This document shows, piece after piece, positions 46,740 to 55,970 of a stretch of 64,000 bases of DNA (position 1 is its first letter; every line of letters begins with the position of its first letter). The notes beneath the pieces were generated by a model. That model searched no databases. It was not told where the DNA came from and worked only from the letters and a program-made list of their open reading frames with translations. The position numbers and the translations under genes were made by a program. This DNA comes from Albibacterium profundi. Lineage in GTDB: Bacteria > Bacteroidota > Bacteroidia > Sphingobacteriales > Sphingobacteriaceae. The DNA is taken from the NCBI RefSeq assembly GCF_042159835.1, contig NZ_JBBVGT010000003.1, forward strand, positions 62,001 to 126,000, in the 5' to 3' direction.

Positions 46740-48089
46740 TTATTCAATAACTAATTTGCGAATCCTGGCATTACCCCAGTCGGCGATGTAAATATCTCCT
46801 TGTTCATTTACTGCTACTCCCCAAGGGTGGTTGAAAAGTGACTCAACCGGTCCGCCGTCTTTATAGCCAGCGGTACCTGGTTGTCCGGCGACCGTAGTAA
46901 CGATATTATCGGCCGATACCATCCGGATACAATGGTTGCCATAGTCAGCAACAAACATGTTTCCATCGTTGTCAAACTTGATATCTTTAGGGTAGTTGAA
47001 AAGAGCATCTTCAAGAGGACCATCGCGGAAGCCACTTCCACCAGGAGCATTGAGGCGTTTAAACCCTTGATCAGGATTGCGGAGGTCGAGAACCGAAATA
47101 CCCTGTCTGAATTCAGTTGGACGAGCGTTGGAATGAAGAGTCATGTACAGCAGCCAAGGCTTTTTCGGATTAATGGCTTGTCCGTATTGTGAGCCGTAGG
47201 GCCCTTCGTGGACAATTGTTGCTTCTAATGTTTCGGGGTTTATTTTAGCAACCTTTCCATCGCGATATCGAGTGTAGAGGTGTCCGTCATATGGGCTGAA
47301 TGTTACGAAGTTGTTATACCGGTCGCCATCGACGATAGAGTTCAGGTCTGCTGTAGAGAATTTGACATTTCGCTGGCGTGGATACCAGGCTTCGCGGGGA
47401 TCGAAGGTGAATAAAACCTCCTTAACCGATTCATGAGCGGCGGTTAGCATACCGTTGGCACGATCAACCGTCAAACCGTTTGCATAGAGTATGCGTTCTC
47501 CGGTGCTGGTTGCTTCAATCAAGGGAGTGACGATGTTCTGCTGTTCATTAATCCGGGCAACACCCCAAGAGCCGCCGTCTCGCCATGACATAAAAATATT
47601 CCCTTCGGCGTCCAACTCTAGGTATTTGCCATATACTTCTGCTTGGGAAAGTGTTCCCGGCGTGAACGTTTTTTCACCGTTACCTGTTACCGTACTGACT
47701 TGTGCTTGTGTATGGTAGATGAAAGAGTTTTCGTAAACAACTGAATCTTCTCCGATAACAACCGATATGCGGGGATCCTTGCCCGGTAATCGGGGTATGA
47801 TAGCATAGATTCGATCTCCGCTGGATGAGATTATGGATGCTTCAGCGCGATTAAAAAATACCTTGATTTTGCTTGCATCCGTTCCGAAGTTTTCACCGTC
47901 GAGAAGAATTTTGTCTCGGGCGCCTCCTTCAACGGGGTAAAAAGATGTCAACACAATCGGGCGTGCTGGGTCATGTGATTTTGGTACGGTTTTCCCGCTT
48001 TCGTCCTTACATGATAAAAACGAAAGAATCAGAATAGTCGAACAGAACGATAAAAGTCTGATTCGACAACTGCTAGTAGAAACGTTCAT
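46740..48089 (-). CDS. IPT/TIG and NHL-repeat lipoprotein
   Basis: 449 residues. Lipobox LSFLSC (about residue 27). Residues 45-130 are an IPT/TIG Ig-like domain (VEGGARDKILLDGENFGTDASKIKVFFN), and the rest is an NHL beta-propeller with repeats such as FNYPKDIKFDNDGNMFVADYGNHCIRMV and FNHPWGVAVNEQGDIYIADWGNARIRK. Such proteins appear in PULs as surface glycan-binding components. First gene of the four-gene operon, with a dyad 30-55 bases upstream that may be an operator. Confidence 0.88.
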   Translation of the reverse strand: MNVSTSSCRIRLLSFCSTILILSFLSCKDESGKTVPKSHDPARPIVLTSFYPVEGGARDKILLDGENFGTDASKIKVFFNRAEASIISSSGDRIYAIIPRLPGKDPRISVVIGEDSVVYENSFIYHTQAQVSTVTGNGEKTFTPGTLSQAEVYGKYLELDAEGNIFMSWRDGGSWGVARINEQQNIVTPLIEATSTGERILYANGLTVDRANGMLTAAHESVKEVLFTFDPREAWYPRQRNVKFSTADLNSIVDGDRYNNFVTFSPYDGHLYTRYRDGKVAKINPETLEATIVHEGPYGSQYGQAINPKKPWLLYMTLHSNARPTEFRQGISVLDLRNPDQGFKRLNAPGGSGFRDGPLEDALFNYPKDIKFDNDGNMFVADYGNHCIRMVSADNIVTTVAGQPGTAGYKDGGPVESLFNHPWGVAVNEQGDIYIADWGNARIRKLVIE

Positions 48090-48121
48090 AAATAATTGTT
48101 TGTTTAAGTATTGAAAATGAT

Positions 48122-48144
48122 TGCTTTTACACGTTATAAAAGCA
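48122..48144. promoter_or_regulatory. Inverted repeat upstream of the SusCD-like operon
   Basis: TGCTTTTA, 7-base spacer, TAAAAGCA, a perfect 8-bp dyad 33-55 bases before the IPT/NHL start, followed by T residues on the plus strand. It could be a regulator binding site or a plus-strand terminator. The rest of the 272-base gap to 48361 shows nothing further. Confidence 0.4.
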
Positions 48145-48361
48145 TTTTTTAATTATGGCGAAAATAGAATGCGTATATTAATGCAAGATCAATACATTGT
48201 TACTAATGGGTTACTTTACGCCGTTAGCTGTATGTTGTATGGATTTTATTTGAGGAGTGCGACTCATTCGGGGGGGGTGATTTTTAGGTCCGGACGTGCC
48301 ATAACATCTAAATCGACATTTTTTTCATGTTAACCCAAAAAATGATGAAATTCGTTGCAGA

Positions 48362-50818
48362 ATGGATAGTCAACTTTATACCATAAACCGCATTGCGGAT
48401 ATTATAGCTGATCGATATCGAATGGTCCGGAATGACGATGAAATTCTTCATTTGGTTTATGATACACGAAAGATAAACGAGGGGGGGAGATCGTTGTTTT
48501 TTGCTTTGAGCGGGGGGCAAGATGGGCATGAATTTATTGGGCATGCTTGTACGCTAGGAGTGAAGAATTTTGTAGTTCTTGATGGAAAGGTTGATGAAGG
48601 TGCCTATCCGGAAGCGAATTTTTTATTTGTTGATGACACCTTGTTGGCCTTACAGCAACTGGCGAAGTACCATCGCTCGCAATTTGATATACCGATCATC
48701 GCCATTACCGGAAGTAACGGGAAGACGATTGTTAAAGAATGGTTGTTTCAGCTCTTGAATCCGGAGTTTAACATTGCTCGGAGTCCGAAGAGTTACAACT
48801 CACAACTGGGTGTGGCTTTGTCCTTATGGCAATTGTCTTCTGATAATACTTTGGCCATTATTGAAGCGGGAATCAGTCGCCCTGGGGAGATGGAACGTTT
48901 ACAAGATATGATTCATCCGACCTTGGGGGTGTTGACGAATATAGGAACGGCGCATAGTGAGGGTTTTGAGAGTGATGAAGAAAAGCTAAAGGAAAAGTTG
49001 CGTTTGTTTGAAAAGGCGAAGCAGTTGATTGTATCGCCCAAGTATATTCCGAGTTCAGGTATGCTTCCCCTGAAGCCCTCTATTGTTACTTGGGGCTACC
49101 GGGATGACTGCGATTTACATATTATCGACGTTCGGAGGGGTAATTATACACAAATTATTGCTGAATATCAGGGTTCAAGGATTGATATTCAGATTGTGCC
49201 GAGTGATGAAGCTTCTGTAGAAAATGCCGTTTCCTGTTGGTCGGTACTCTTAACCTTGGGTTATGAATCTGAGGTAATCAAGCAGCGAATGATGGCTCTA
49301 TTTCCAGTGGAAATGCGTCTGGAGTTGAAAAATGGAATCAATAACTGCTCGATTATCGATGACTCGTATAGTTGTGATGTGGCATCGCTGATGATAGCAT
49401 TGAATTTTTTACAACAACAGAATCAGCATGGGAAAAAAACCGTTATTCTATCTGATATACCGGAGATTAAAGGTGATAAAGAGTCTGTGTATTCAAGGGT
49501 AGCGCAACTGATAAAGAGTAATCGAATTGATCGCTTTATTGGTATTGGAGAGGATATTTCTGCTTTCGATGGTCTTTTTGAACGTGGCTCTTTGTTTTAT
49601 CGGTCGACTGACGAGTTTTTAGCTGCAGCACCGGGTATTGATTTTCGTGACGAGTCGATTTTGTTAAAGGGCGCGAGGGTGTTTTCTTTTGAGCGGATTA
49701 GTAAAATACTCACCCAAAAGACGCATGATACGGCATTGGAAATTAATCTGAAAGCACTGGAACGGAACCTGAAACATTATAAGTCGAAGTTAAAGCCAAC
49801 TACCAAGTTAATGGTGATGGTTAAGGCGTTCTCCTATGGAAGTGGGAGCTTTGAAATAGCTAATTTACTGCAATTCAATCAGGTGGACTATTTGGCTGTA
49901 GCGTATCCCGATGAAGGTGTGACGCTTAGAAACGCTGGGATTAAACTTCCGATTATGGTGATGAACGTCGATTTGTCTTCGTTCGATGCCATGGTGGACC
50001 ATGAGCTGGAGCCGGAGATCTTTTCATTGAGGCAATTGAATGCGTTTCTAGCTTTCTTGGAAGGTCGTGGGGAGAAACATTATCCTATCCATATAAAATT
50101 GGAAACAGGAATGCATCGTTTAGGTTTTGATGAGGTGGATATGGATCGTTTAGTACAGTTGTTGGAAGCAACGGATCTCGTACAAATCGCTTCGGTTTTT
50201 TCACATTTAGCAGCATCGGGAAGTTCGGAACACGACGATTTTACGCGCTCGCAAATCGGTCGTTTTGAAAACTTAAGTGGGCGATTGCAGAAGGGATTGA
50301 ATTATTCGTTTTTACGCCATTTGTCGAATACCGCGGCAATTGATCGTTGGCCGGAGGCGAGCTTTGATATGGTCCGTTTGGGTATCGGCTTATATGGAAT
50401 TGGACCGCAAGGGGAAGGTTCTGTTTTGGAGCCGGTTGCGCGATTGAAAACTACGATTTCACAGATAAAACGAGTGAGTGACGAGGATACGGTGGGCTAT
50501 AACCGACGTGGAAGATTAGTCGGAGGAGGGACGATCGCCACGGTCAAAATTGGTTATGCCGATGGCTATAGTAGACGTTTTGGAAACGGGGTCGGTCGTA
50601 TGATGGTGGGTGGGCGACCGGTGCCGACTGTCGGAGATATTTGCATGGATATGTGTATGTTGGATGTCACTGGACTTGAAGTTAATGAGGGTGATACGGT
50701 TGAAGTATTTGGAGAGACTCCGACCTTGATGAGTTTAGCACAGGCAATTGATACGATTCCGTATGAGTTGATGACGGGGATCTCTCAGCGTGTAAAACGG
50801 GTGTATTTTTATGAATAA
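48362..50818 (+). CDS. MurF-alanine racemase fusion
   Basis: 818 residues. The N-terminal ~450 residues are UDP-MurNAc-tripeptide:D-Ala-D-Ala ligase, with the ATP loop ITGSNGKT (115-122) and TPNIGTAHSEGF-type text (VLTNIGTAHSEGF). From about residue 460 an alanine racemase follows, with the PLP lysine in MVKAFSYGSG (Lys488), HIKLETGMHRLGF, and the Tyr region in DTVGYNRRG, then VGDICMDMCMLDV. It makes D-Ala and consumes the dipeptide within one polypeptide; this fusion is known in Bacteroidota. DUF502 follows 11 bases later. Confidence 0.93.
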   Translation: MDSQLYTINRIADIIADRYRMVRNDDEILHLVYDTRKINEGGRSLFFALSGGQDGHEFIGHACTLGVKNFVVLDGKVDEGAYPEANFLFVDDTLLALQQLAKYHRSQFDIPIIAITGSNGKTIVKEWLFQLLNPEFNIARSPKSYNSQLGVALSLWQLSSDNTLAIIEAGISRPGEMERLQDMIHPTLGVLTNIGTAHSEGFESDEEKLKEKLRLFEKAKQLIVSPKYIPSSGMLPLKPSIVTWGYRDDCDLHIIDVRRGNYTQIIAEYQGSRIDIQIVPSDEASVENAVSCWSVLLTLGYESEVIKQRMMALFPVEMRLELKNGINNCSIIDDSYSCDVASLMIALNFLQQQNQHGKKTVILSDIPEIKGDKESVYSRVAQLIKSNRIDRFIGIGEDISAFDGLFERGSLFYRSTDEFLAAAPGIDFRDESILLKGARVFSFERISKILTQKTHDTALEINLKALERNLKHYKSKLKPTTKLMVMVKAFSYGSGSFEIANLLQFNQVDYLAVAYPDEGVTLRNAGIKLPIMVMNVDLSSFDAMVDHELEPEIFSLRQLNAFLAFLEGRGEKHYPIHIKLETGMHRLGFDEVDMDRLVQLLEATDLVQIASVFSHLAASGSSEHDDFTRSQIGRFENLSGRLQKGLNYSFLRHLSNTAAIDRWPEASFDMVRLGIGLYGIGPQGEGSVLEPVARLKTTISQIKRVSDEDTVGYNRRGRLVGGGTIATVKIGYADGYSRRFGNGVGRMMVGGRPVPTVGDICMDMCMLDVTGLEVNEGDTVEVFGETPTLMSLAQAIDTIPYELMTGISQRVKRVYFYE

Positions 50819-50829
50819 AAAATAATAGT

Positions 50830-51426
50830 ATGATAAAGAAAGGGTTTCGTCGGATTTTTAACTATTTGATTAGAGGTACTATTGTCGTTTTGCCTTTGGC
50901 TGGAGCTGTTTTTTTGATCTATTGGCTTTTCTCGGGACTGGACTCGGCATTGAATCTGAGTAGCTGGCTTTTTAAAGACGACCAGGGCAGGCCTCTCTAT
51001 GTGCCGGGTTTGGGAATCGTCAGTGTGATGTTGATTCTGATTTTTGTGGGGTTTCTGATAACAAACTTGGTGACTGCACCGATCTATAATTGGTTTGGTA
51101 AACTATTGAATCGGATTCCACTTTTTAATACATTATACACATCGTTGAAGGACTTTACAGAGGCATTTGTTGGGGACGCTAAAAAGTTTAATGAACCTGT
51201 GATTGTTGAGGTAAACGATAGTGGGTTGAAACGTATTGGTTTTTTGACGCAACGCGATCTATCTAAATTGGGCTTAGAGGGGGAGGTTATGGTGTACTTT
51301 CCTTATGCATACTCCTTTGCAGGGCAGGTGGCTATTGCTAAGGCCGAACGGGTTAAGAAAATGAATATCAGTGCGACGGATGCGATGAAACTGGTGGTTT
51401 CTGGTGGGGTGAGCGGACTAGAATAG
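50830..51426 (+). CDS. DUF502 membrane protein
   Basis: 198 residues. Two N-terminal membrane helices (GTIVVLPLAGAVFLIYWLF and GIVSVMLILIFVGFLITNLV), then the DUF502 core IPLFNTLYTSLKDFTEAFVG, IGFLTQRD and VMVYFPYAYSFAGQV. Conserved inner-membrane family without known function. Its stop codon lies in the first copy of a 17-bp direct repeat. Confidence 0.87.
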   Translation: MIKKGFRRIFNYLIRGTIVVLPLAGAVFLIYWLFSGLDSALNLSSWLFKDDQGRPLYVPGLGIVSVMLILIFVGFLITNLVTAPIYNWFGKLLNRIPLFNTLYTSLKDFTEAFVGDAKKFNEPVIVEVNDSGLKRIGFLTQRDLSKLGLEGEVMVYFPYAYSFAGQVAIAKAERVKKMNISATDAMKLVVSGGVSGLE

Positions 51427-51454
51427 ATTAATTAGGCCTAGAATAGATTAATTA
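51418..51454. repeat. 17-bp direct repeat across convergent stop codons
   Basis: CTAGAATAGATTAATTA occurs at 51418-51434 and 51438-51454 (20-base period). Copy one includes the DUF502 stop, and copy two repeats it and ends on the TAA of the minus-strand methyltransferase. It looks like a short tandem duplication of a gene end. Confidence 0.85.
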
Positions 51455-52639
51455 AGTCAACCTTTCCGCAGAAACAACTTGCAGCTTTTCATTGACGTCT
51501 TTACAGAAGTACAGGAAGTGATCTGAGCTTTCTTCAATGTTGTGTTTTTTGCGTAATGCTTCGGCTTTGATCGGAAAGTTTTTACTGACAATACTTGCCG
51601 GTTTATGATTCTTTTCTTTTTTAAAATCTTTATAGTCGCTTACTTTTTTGATCCGACAAACCCGACCAGCAAAATCGTCTATCAGTTCTTTAGAAGTATA
51701 CAAATGTGTATTTGTATGTAATTTCTTGATCTGATAGTAAGAGGAAATTAGCTTGAAACATCCGGCCTTCAAAAGAGCGGCATCGGGATCGTAAAGATAG
51801 GTTTCGGGTTCACCGAAGATCGGTCTTGCACGTTGTTCTTCATCGGGATAGAACGAGAAACTAACTTCGTGTCGATTTAAGAGTTTGACGGTTATTCTTG
51901 GCCGCTGAACAGGAGTTTCCTGCAATACGATCAGTAATTCTTTGCATTCGTTTTTAATGCTAAGAATGTAGATTTCCTGGATGGATGTTAGTTGCGTCAG
52001 GGTTTGGCTGATATCCAGGAGTGGCGAAGATTTGACGATGACTTGTTTCGCTCGCTCCAAAAGTGAGCTGTGGTGATCGAGTATGTTGGGCTCGCAATCT
52101 TGTAATAGGAAGACTTTTTTGGTATTTACCCGACGTGCGGGGTCGACGTAGATCGTGTCAAATGAACCTTTCGGGCGACTTAACACGATATCGATTCCAT
52201 TGCCTTGATTGAAGTCAATGTTGGGTCGTTTCAGAATTCGGGCATTATGTTTGGCTATTTCGGAAAGGAGGGGATCGAGTTCGCAATGCAATACCTGCTT
52301 TGCAGAAAGTGACATGTAATGTGTGTCGACTCCGAACCCACCGGTAAGGTCGATGAGCGACGTGCCAGTCTTGATAAGTTGTTGTTTGAAGTTGGCCGTG
52401 ATTTCAGACGAGGATTGTTCTATTGAAAGCGCTTTGGGATAGTAAATACCTTTTGCTTGAAACCAGGTAGGAAGTTTCTTCTTCGCTTTTCGTCGCGATT
52501 CAATCTGTTGAGCAAGTTCACTGCCACTTACACCGGAAAACGGGCTTTGTTTTAGTGCTATACTACTAGGACTAGCGTTTTCATTCCGAAGAATAAACTC
52601 CTGAACTTCAGGAGTTATTATGTCCGGATTGAATTTCAT
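51452..52639 (-). CDS. Class I SAM methyltransferase with THUMP-like domain
   Basis: 395 residues. The central SAM-binding part is IDLTGGFGVDTHYMSLSAKQVLHCELDPLLSEIAKHNA with FDTIYVDPARR as the motif IV acid loop. The N-terminal helical part and the C-terminal segment (YKDFKKEKNHKPASIVSKNFPIKAEALRKKHNI) match the PG_1098 ferredoxin-like and THUMP-like family, thought to modify RNA. The start overlaps the aspartate kinase stop by 4 bases. Convergent with DUF502. Confidence 0.85.
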   Translation of the reverse strand: MKFNPDIITPEVQEFILRNENASPSSIALKQSPFSGVSGSELAQQIESRRKAKKKLPTWFQAKGIYYPKALSIEQSSSEITANFKQQLIKTGTSLIDLTGGFGVDTHYMSLSAKQVLHCELDPLLSEIAKHNARILKRPNIDFNQGNGIDIVLSRPKGSFDTIYVDPARRVNTKKVFLLQDCEPNILDHHSSLLERAKQVIVKSSPLLDISQTLTQLTSIQEIYILSIKNECKELLIVLQETPVQRPRITVKLLNRHEVSFSFYPDEEQRARPIFGEPETYLYDPDAALLKAGCFKLISSYYQIKKLHTNTHLYTSKELIDDFAGRVCRIKKVSDYKDFKKEKNHKPASIVSKNFPIKAEALRKKHNIEESSDHFLYFCKDVNEKLQVVSAERLT

Positions 52640-53904
52640 GATGTTTTGTTGCGGATCAACATTTGACAGGTATAAGAGTCTTTGACTTCCAGAAGAACTT
52701 CCTTGTCAATGAGAACGCGATCGATCGTCTGCTGGTTGTAATAGCGTATGGTTACAAGTTCCAGGTCGGCTAAATGAGACACGCTAAAATCTTGCTGAAG
52801 CTCTTCAACTAACTTTGATACTTGCTTTTCATCGTAATCAACACTGACAGAAAAATTTACGGCGCTGTTGTGCATCATATTGATCTTTACTTTATGCTTA
52901 TGAAAGACCTTGAAAATGTGACTTAGGTTGTCTTCAACGATAAAAGAAAAATCTTTCGGTAAAATGGAAACCATGGCTTGGTTTACCTTGAAAATAAAGG
53001 AAGGTACGGAGAGGCTTTCTGTGGTTTTGTGAATGCGTGTTCCCTGTCCGTTGGCGTCTATAAATGAACGTACATATAATGTTATTTCTTTATTTTCAAG
53101 AGGTTTTATGGTCTTGGGGTGGATTACATTTGCCCCATAGTAGCTAAGCTCGATTGCATCTAAATAGGATAATTCAGGAATGAGTTCAGTAGAACTAAAC
53201 CATTTGGGGTCTGCATTGAGGATGCCGGGGACGTCTTTCCAAATGGTAAGTCCGGCAGCATTTAAACATGCAGCAAAAATTGCGGCTGTGTAATCAGAGC
53301 CCTCGCGACCCAGCGTGGTGGTAAAGTTTTCTGATGTTCCTCCAATAAATCCTTGCGTAACCGGTATCGCATTTTGCATGATCGAGGGAATATCCTTTTG
53401 GATGGCCGCTTCGGTTTTAACCCAGTCAACTTTCGCATCACGATAGGTATTGTCCGTGTGAATGTAATTACGGACATCAATCCACTGCGCATTCAGGCCA
53501 CGGTACTGTAAATAGGCGCTTACGATTTTAGTTGAAACCATTTCGCCGATGGAGACAATCTGGTCATATAGGTAATCATAGGGGTCTTGGGGATCTTCTT
53601 CGATGATCCAGTCGATTTCAACAAATGTATTGAGTACATCATCAAAAACCGGATGGTTTTTGTCTTCGAAGAGCGAATCCATAATTTGAAAATGGAAGTG
53701 CTTGATCTCATCGAATAGTTGATGATGCGTTTCTTGTCTGTAGAAAAATGCGTTTAAAAGTTCTTCTAACCTGTTAGTCGTCTTACCCATCGCTGAGATA
53801 ATCACTAGCAATGGTTCGCCTTTATGTTGTTCAATAATCTGCAGTACGTTCTTTACACCTTCTGCATCTTTAACGGAGGCTCCGCCAAATTTAAATATGT
53901 GCAT
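52636..53904 (-). CDS. Aspartate kinase (monofunctional)
   Basis: 422 residues. KFGGASVKDAEGV at the N-terminus, GREGSDYTAAIFAAC, WKDVPGILNADPKWF and ELSYYGANVIHPKTI are aspartokinase motifs; about 140 C-terminal residues form the ACT pair. It supplies aspartyl phosphate for lysine, methionine and threonine and is separate from thrA, which suggests a differently regulated isozyme. No leader or attenuator is seen. Fourth in a compact minus-strand unit, overlapping the methyltransferase by 4 bases. Confidence 0.92.
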   Translation of the reverse strand: MHIFKFGGASVKDAEGVKNVLQIIEQHKGEPLLVIISAMGKTTNRLEELLNAFFYRQETHHQLFDEIKHFHFQIMDSLFEDKNHPVFDDVLNTFVEIDWIIEEDPQDPYDYLYDQIVSIGEMVSTKIVSAYLQYRGLNAQWIDVRNYIHTDNTYRDAKVDWVKTEAAIQKDIPSIMQNAIPVTQGFIGGTSENFTTTLGREGSDYTAAIFAACLNAAGLTIWKDVPGILNADPKWFSSTELIPELSYLDAIELSYYGANVIHPKTIKPLENKEITLYVRSFIDANGQGTRIHKTTESLSVPSFIFKVNQAMVSILPKDFSFIVEDNLSHIFKVFHKHKVKINMMHNSAVNFSVSVDYDEKQVSKLVEELQQDFSVSHLADLELVTIRYYNQQTIDRVLIDKEVLLEVKDSYTCQMLIRNKTS

Positions 53905-53912
53905 TGAGTTTA

Positions 53913-54752
53913 TTACAATTTCGAGTGTTGACTGATGAGCTCTTTTGCTTTTGGTGTCAAAAGATTTTCTATTTGAGTATATGGAATCGTTAATTCGGTG
54001 ATTCCGTCTGAATATGGTTTGATTTCGTATATATTATAAAGGAAAAGAAGGCTATCTTTCTTCAATAGGAAATTGTCGTTTAAACTGAAGGTGTTGTCCT
54101 CAAAGAAAAAGGAACTGATAGGGGTATCCTCTCCACGTGCTTTCTTTTCGTTTTCTAAGAAAATAGTTTCTGCAATGTGGGTTAGCGAATCCATTTTTCC
54201 TTCTGCAATAATCTCATTTAGGGCAATTTCCCTCTTTTCGTTAAGGTCATAGTTCGTAAATAATACGCCGTAGGAACCGTGAGCACCGCCGGTATAATTG
54301 TCAGTCCTTACCTCCAGTCCCAAATAAAGTGGGGTGTTGATAGGAACGTAAACCTCGGTATTGGTGTACCACGGAAAGGGGCTGTGCACAGCTTCTTTTT
54401 GGAAATTGTCATACTCGCTGATAAATTCCTTAGCCGCCTCTTCAATCGTTTCTGAGCTTGTATCGGGATAAATGAATGATAAACGTGATTCAAGGTAGTG
54501 GTTTAATTCGCCTAAGCTTCCTTCGTCAAATTTAGGATAACTAACCTGATAGTATGTTTTTCCCATCGAATCTGTGGTCTCCGTTTCTATTTGACTTTCT
54601 AAACGATAATTTTCTCGGGTATAGGCAATCGTGTCAACTGCTGTAGAGTCTACCGATTCAGTAGAGTCTGCCTCGTTATTCTGTTGGGGTGAATTACACG
54701 CAAATAAAGTGACTGTTGCGAGAAAGAGGGAAGAGATAATAAATTTAGTCAT
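53913..54752 (-). CDS. DUF4163/DUF3298 (RsiV-like) lipoprotein
   Basis: 279 residues. Lipobox VTLFAC (about residue 19) and a Ser/Asp/Glu-rich linker. The body has YYQVSYPKFDEG (DUF4163) and the DUF3298 stretch YTGGAHGSYGVLFTNYDL and ALNEIIAE. The fold is shared with the anti-sigma factor RsiV, but here it is a stand-alone lipoprotein of unknown role. It lies 8 bases before the aspartate kinase start. Confidence 0.87.
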   Translation of the reverse strand: MTKFIISSLFLATVTLFACNSPQQNNEADSTESVDSTAVDTIAYTRENYRLESQIETETTDSMGKTYYQVSYPKFDEGSLGELNHYLESRLSFIYPDTSSETIEEAAKEFISEYDNFQKEAVHSPFPWYTNTEVYVPINTPLYLGLEVRTDNYTGGAHGSYGVLFTNYDLNEKREIALNEIIAEGKMDSLTHIAETIFLENEKKARGEDTPISSFFFEDNTFSLNDNFLLKKDSLLFLYNIYEIKPYSDGITELTIPYTQIENLLTPKAKELISQHSKL

Positions 54753-54771
54753 AACAAGAATTTTTGTGAGA

Positions 54772-55227
54772 TTAATTATGATGCGTAACGGACGCGTTTA
54801 ACCAACCGTCCTCGATTGCAGCACCGTAGTTTTTGTAAAACTTGATCGCAGGCTCGTTCCAGTCGAGGACTTGCCAAACCATGCCTGAGTAACCTTTCTC
54901 TTTGCTAAGGTCTAAGACTTTGTCAAACAATAATTTTCCAAGGCCTTTACCTCGTTGTTTTTCGGTAACGATAATATCCTCCAGATACAGTCGGCGTCCT
55001 TTCCAGGTAGAATATCGGATATAGTAAAGAGCCATCCCCTCAATGCGACCATCAACATCAGCGACATAAGCTTTCCAAACAGCGTCGGGACCAAAACCGG
55101 CAGCTTCAAACTCGTCCATGCTGACGGTGACCTCATTGGGTGCTTGTTCATACTCTGCTAGTTCCTTGATCAGTTCAAGCAGTCGCGGACAGTCATCAAT
55201 ACGAGCTTTTCTTATTTGAATTCCCAT
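54772..55227 (-). CDS. GNAT N-acetyltransferase
   Basis: 151 residues from the ATG at 55227 (MGIQIRKARIDDCPRLLELI); an upstream ATG at 55257 is inside the yggS-like gene and is less likely. The acetyl-CoA loop is VTEKQRGKGLGKLL, and DWNEPAIKFYKNYGA is the usual C-terminal GNAT text. It is similar in shape to diamine acetyltransferases. It starts one base after the YggS stop. Confidence 0.87.
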   Translation of the reverse strand: MGIQIRKARIDDCPRLLELIKELAEYEQAPNEVTVSMDEFEAAGFGPDAVWKAYVADVDGRIEGMALYYIRYSTWKGRRLYLEDIIVTEKQRGKGLGKLLFDKVLDLSKEKGYSGMVWQVLDWNEPAIKFYKNYGAAIEDGWLNASVTHHN

Positions 55228-55228
55228 T

Positions 55229-55909
55229 CTATTTATTATCGTAATTGCGTTCTCCAAAAACCAAACTTCCGATGCGGACCATGGTGCTTCCCTCTTCTAA
55301 AGCGATTTTATAATCAGAAGACATGCCCATGGATAACTCTTTAAATGCAGTGTCCTCCTTAAAGAAGCTCTCTTTGATACCGGAGAAAAGTACGTTTAGA
55401 TCATGGAACTCCTCTTTAATCATTTTTTCATTTGGCGTGTTTGATGCGATACCCATCAAACCGACAATCCGGATATTCTCTAAGCCTTTATACTCTTCGG
55501 AACGGAGCAAGTCGATCGCATCGGCATATTCTAAACCAAACTTGGTGTCCTCGCCTGATATTTGAATTTGTAAAAGACAATCAATAATCCTGCCTACTTT
55601 AAGCGCTTGCTTATTTATTTCTTGTAAAAGTTTAAGGCTGTCGACCGAGTGAATGAGACCGACATAGGGAGCAATATATTTTACCTTATTTCTTTGCAGA
55701 TGGCCGATTTGATGCCAGACAATATCATCAGGTAGCTGCGCTTGCTTTTCATTCAGTTCTTGAACTTGATTCTCACCAAAATGGCGCTGACCCGCAGCAT
55801 AAGCTCCTTTAATTTCCTCTACACTCTTGGTCTTCGATACGGCAATCAATAAAGTTGGATAGTTTTCCAGCTCATTATTAATTTTTTCAATTTTTTCTGC
55901 TGTTGTCAT
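55229..55909 (-). CDS. YggS-family PLP homeostasis protein
   Basis: About 226 residues from the ATG at 55909 (MTTAEKIEKINNELENYPTLLIAVSKTKS); a longer start at 55936 exists. PLP lysine is in AVSKTK, followed by GQRHFGENQVQEL, WHQIGHLQRNK, HSVDSL and LSMGMSSDYKIALEEGSTMVRIGSLVFG, all standard for the family. It buffers pyridoxal phosphate and affects amino-acid balance. First gene of the five-gene minus-strand unit, divergent from the DUF4296 gene. Confidence 0.92.
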   Translation of the reverse strand: MTTAEKIEKINNELENYPTLLIAVSKTKSVEEIKGAYAAGQRHFGENQVQELNEKQAQLPDDIVWHQIGHLQRNKVKYIAPYVGLIHSVDSLKLLQEINKQALKVGRIIDCLLQIQISGEDTKFGLEYADAIDLLRSEEYKGLENIRIVGLMGIASNTPNEKMIKEEFHDLNVLFSGIKESFFKEDTAFKELSMGMSSDYKIALEEGSTMVRIGSLVFGERNYDNK

Positions 55910-55970
55910 ACGGTAGGTAATTTCTGCCAATGGCAAATATTTATTTGTATTTTTGTTGCAAATTTAACAA

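Noticed and set aside
48121..48333. Plus-strand 70-codon ORF before murF-alr
   Set aside because: Begins inside the dyad region, no conserved text, and not coupled to the next gene.
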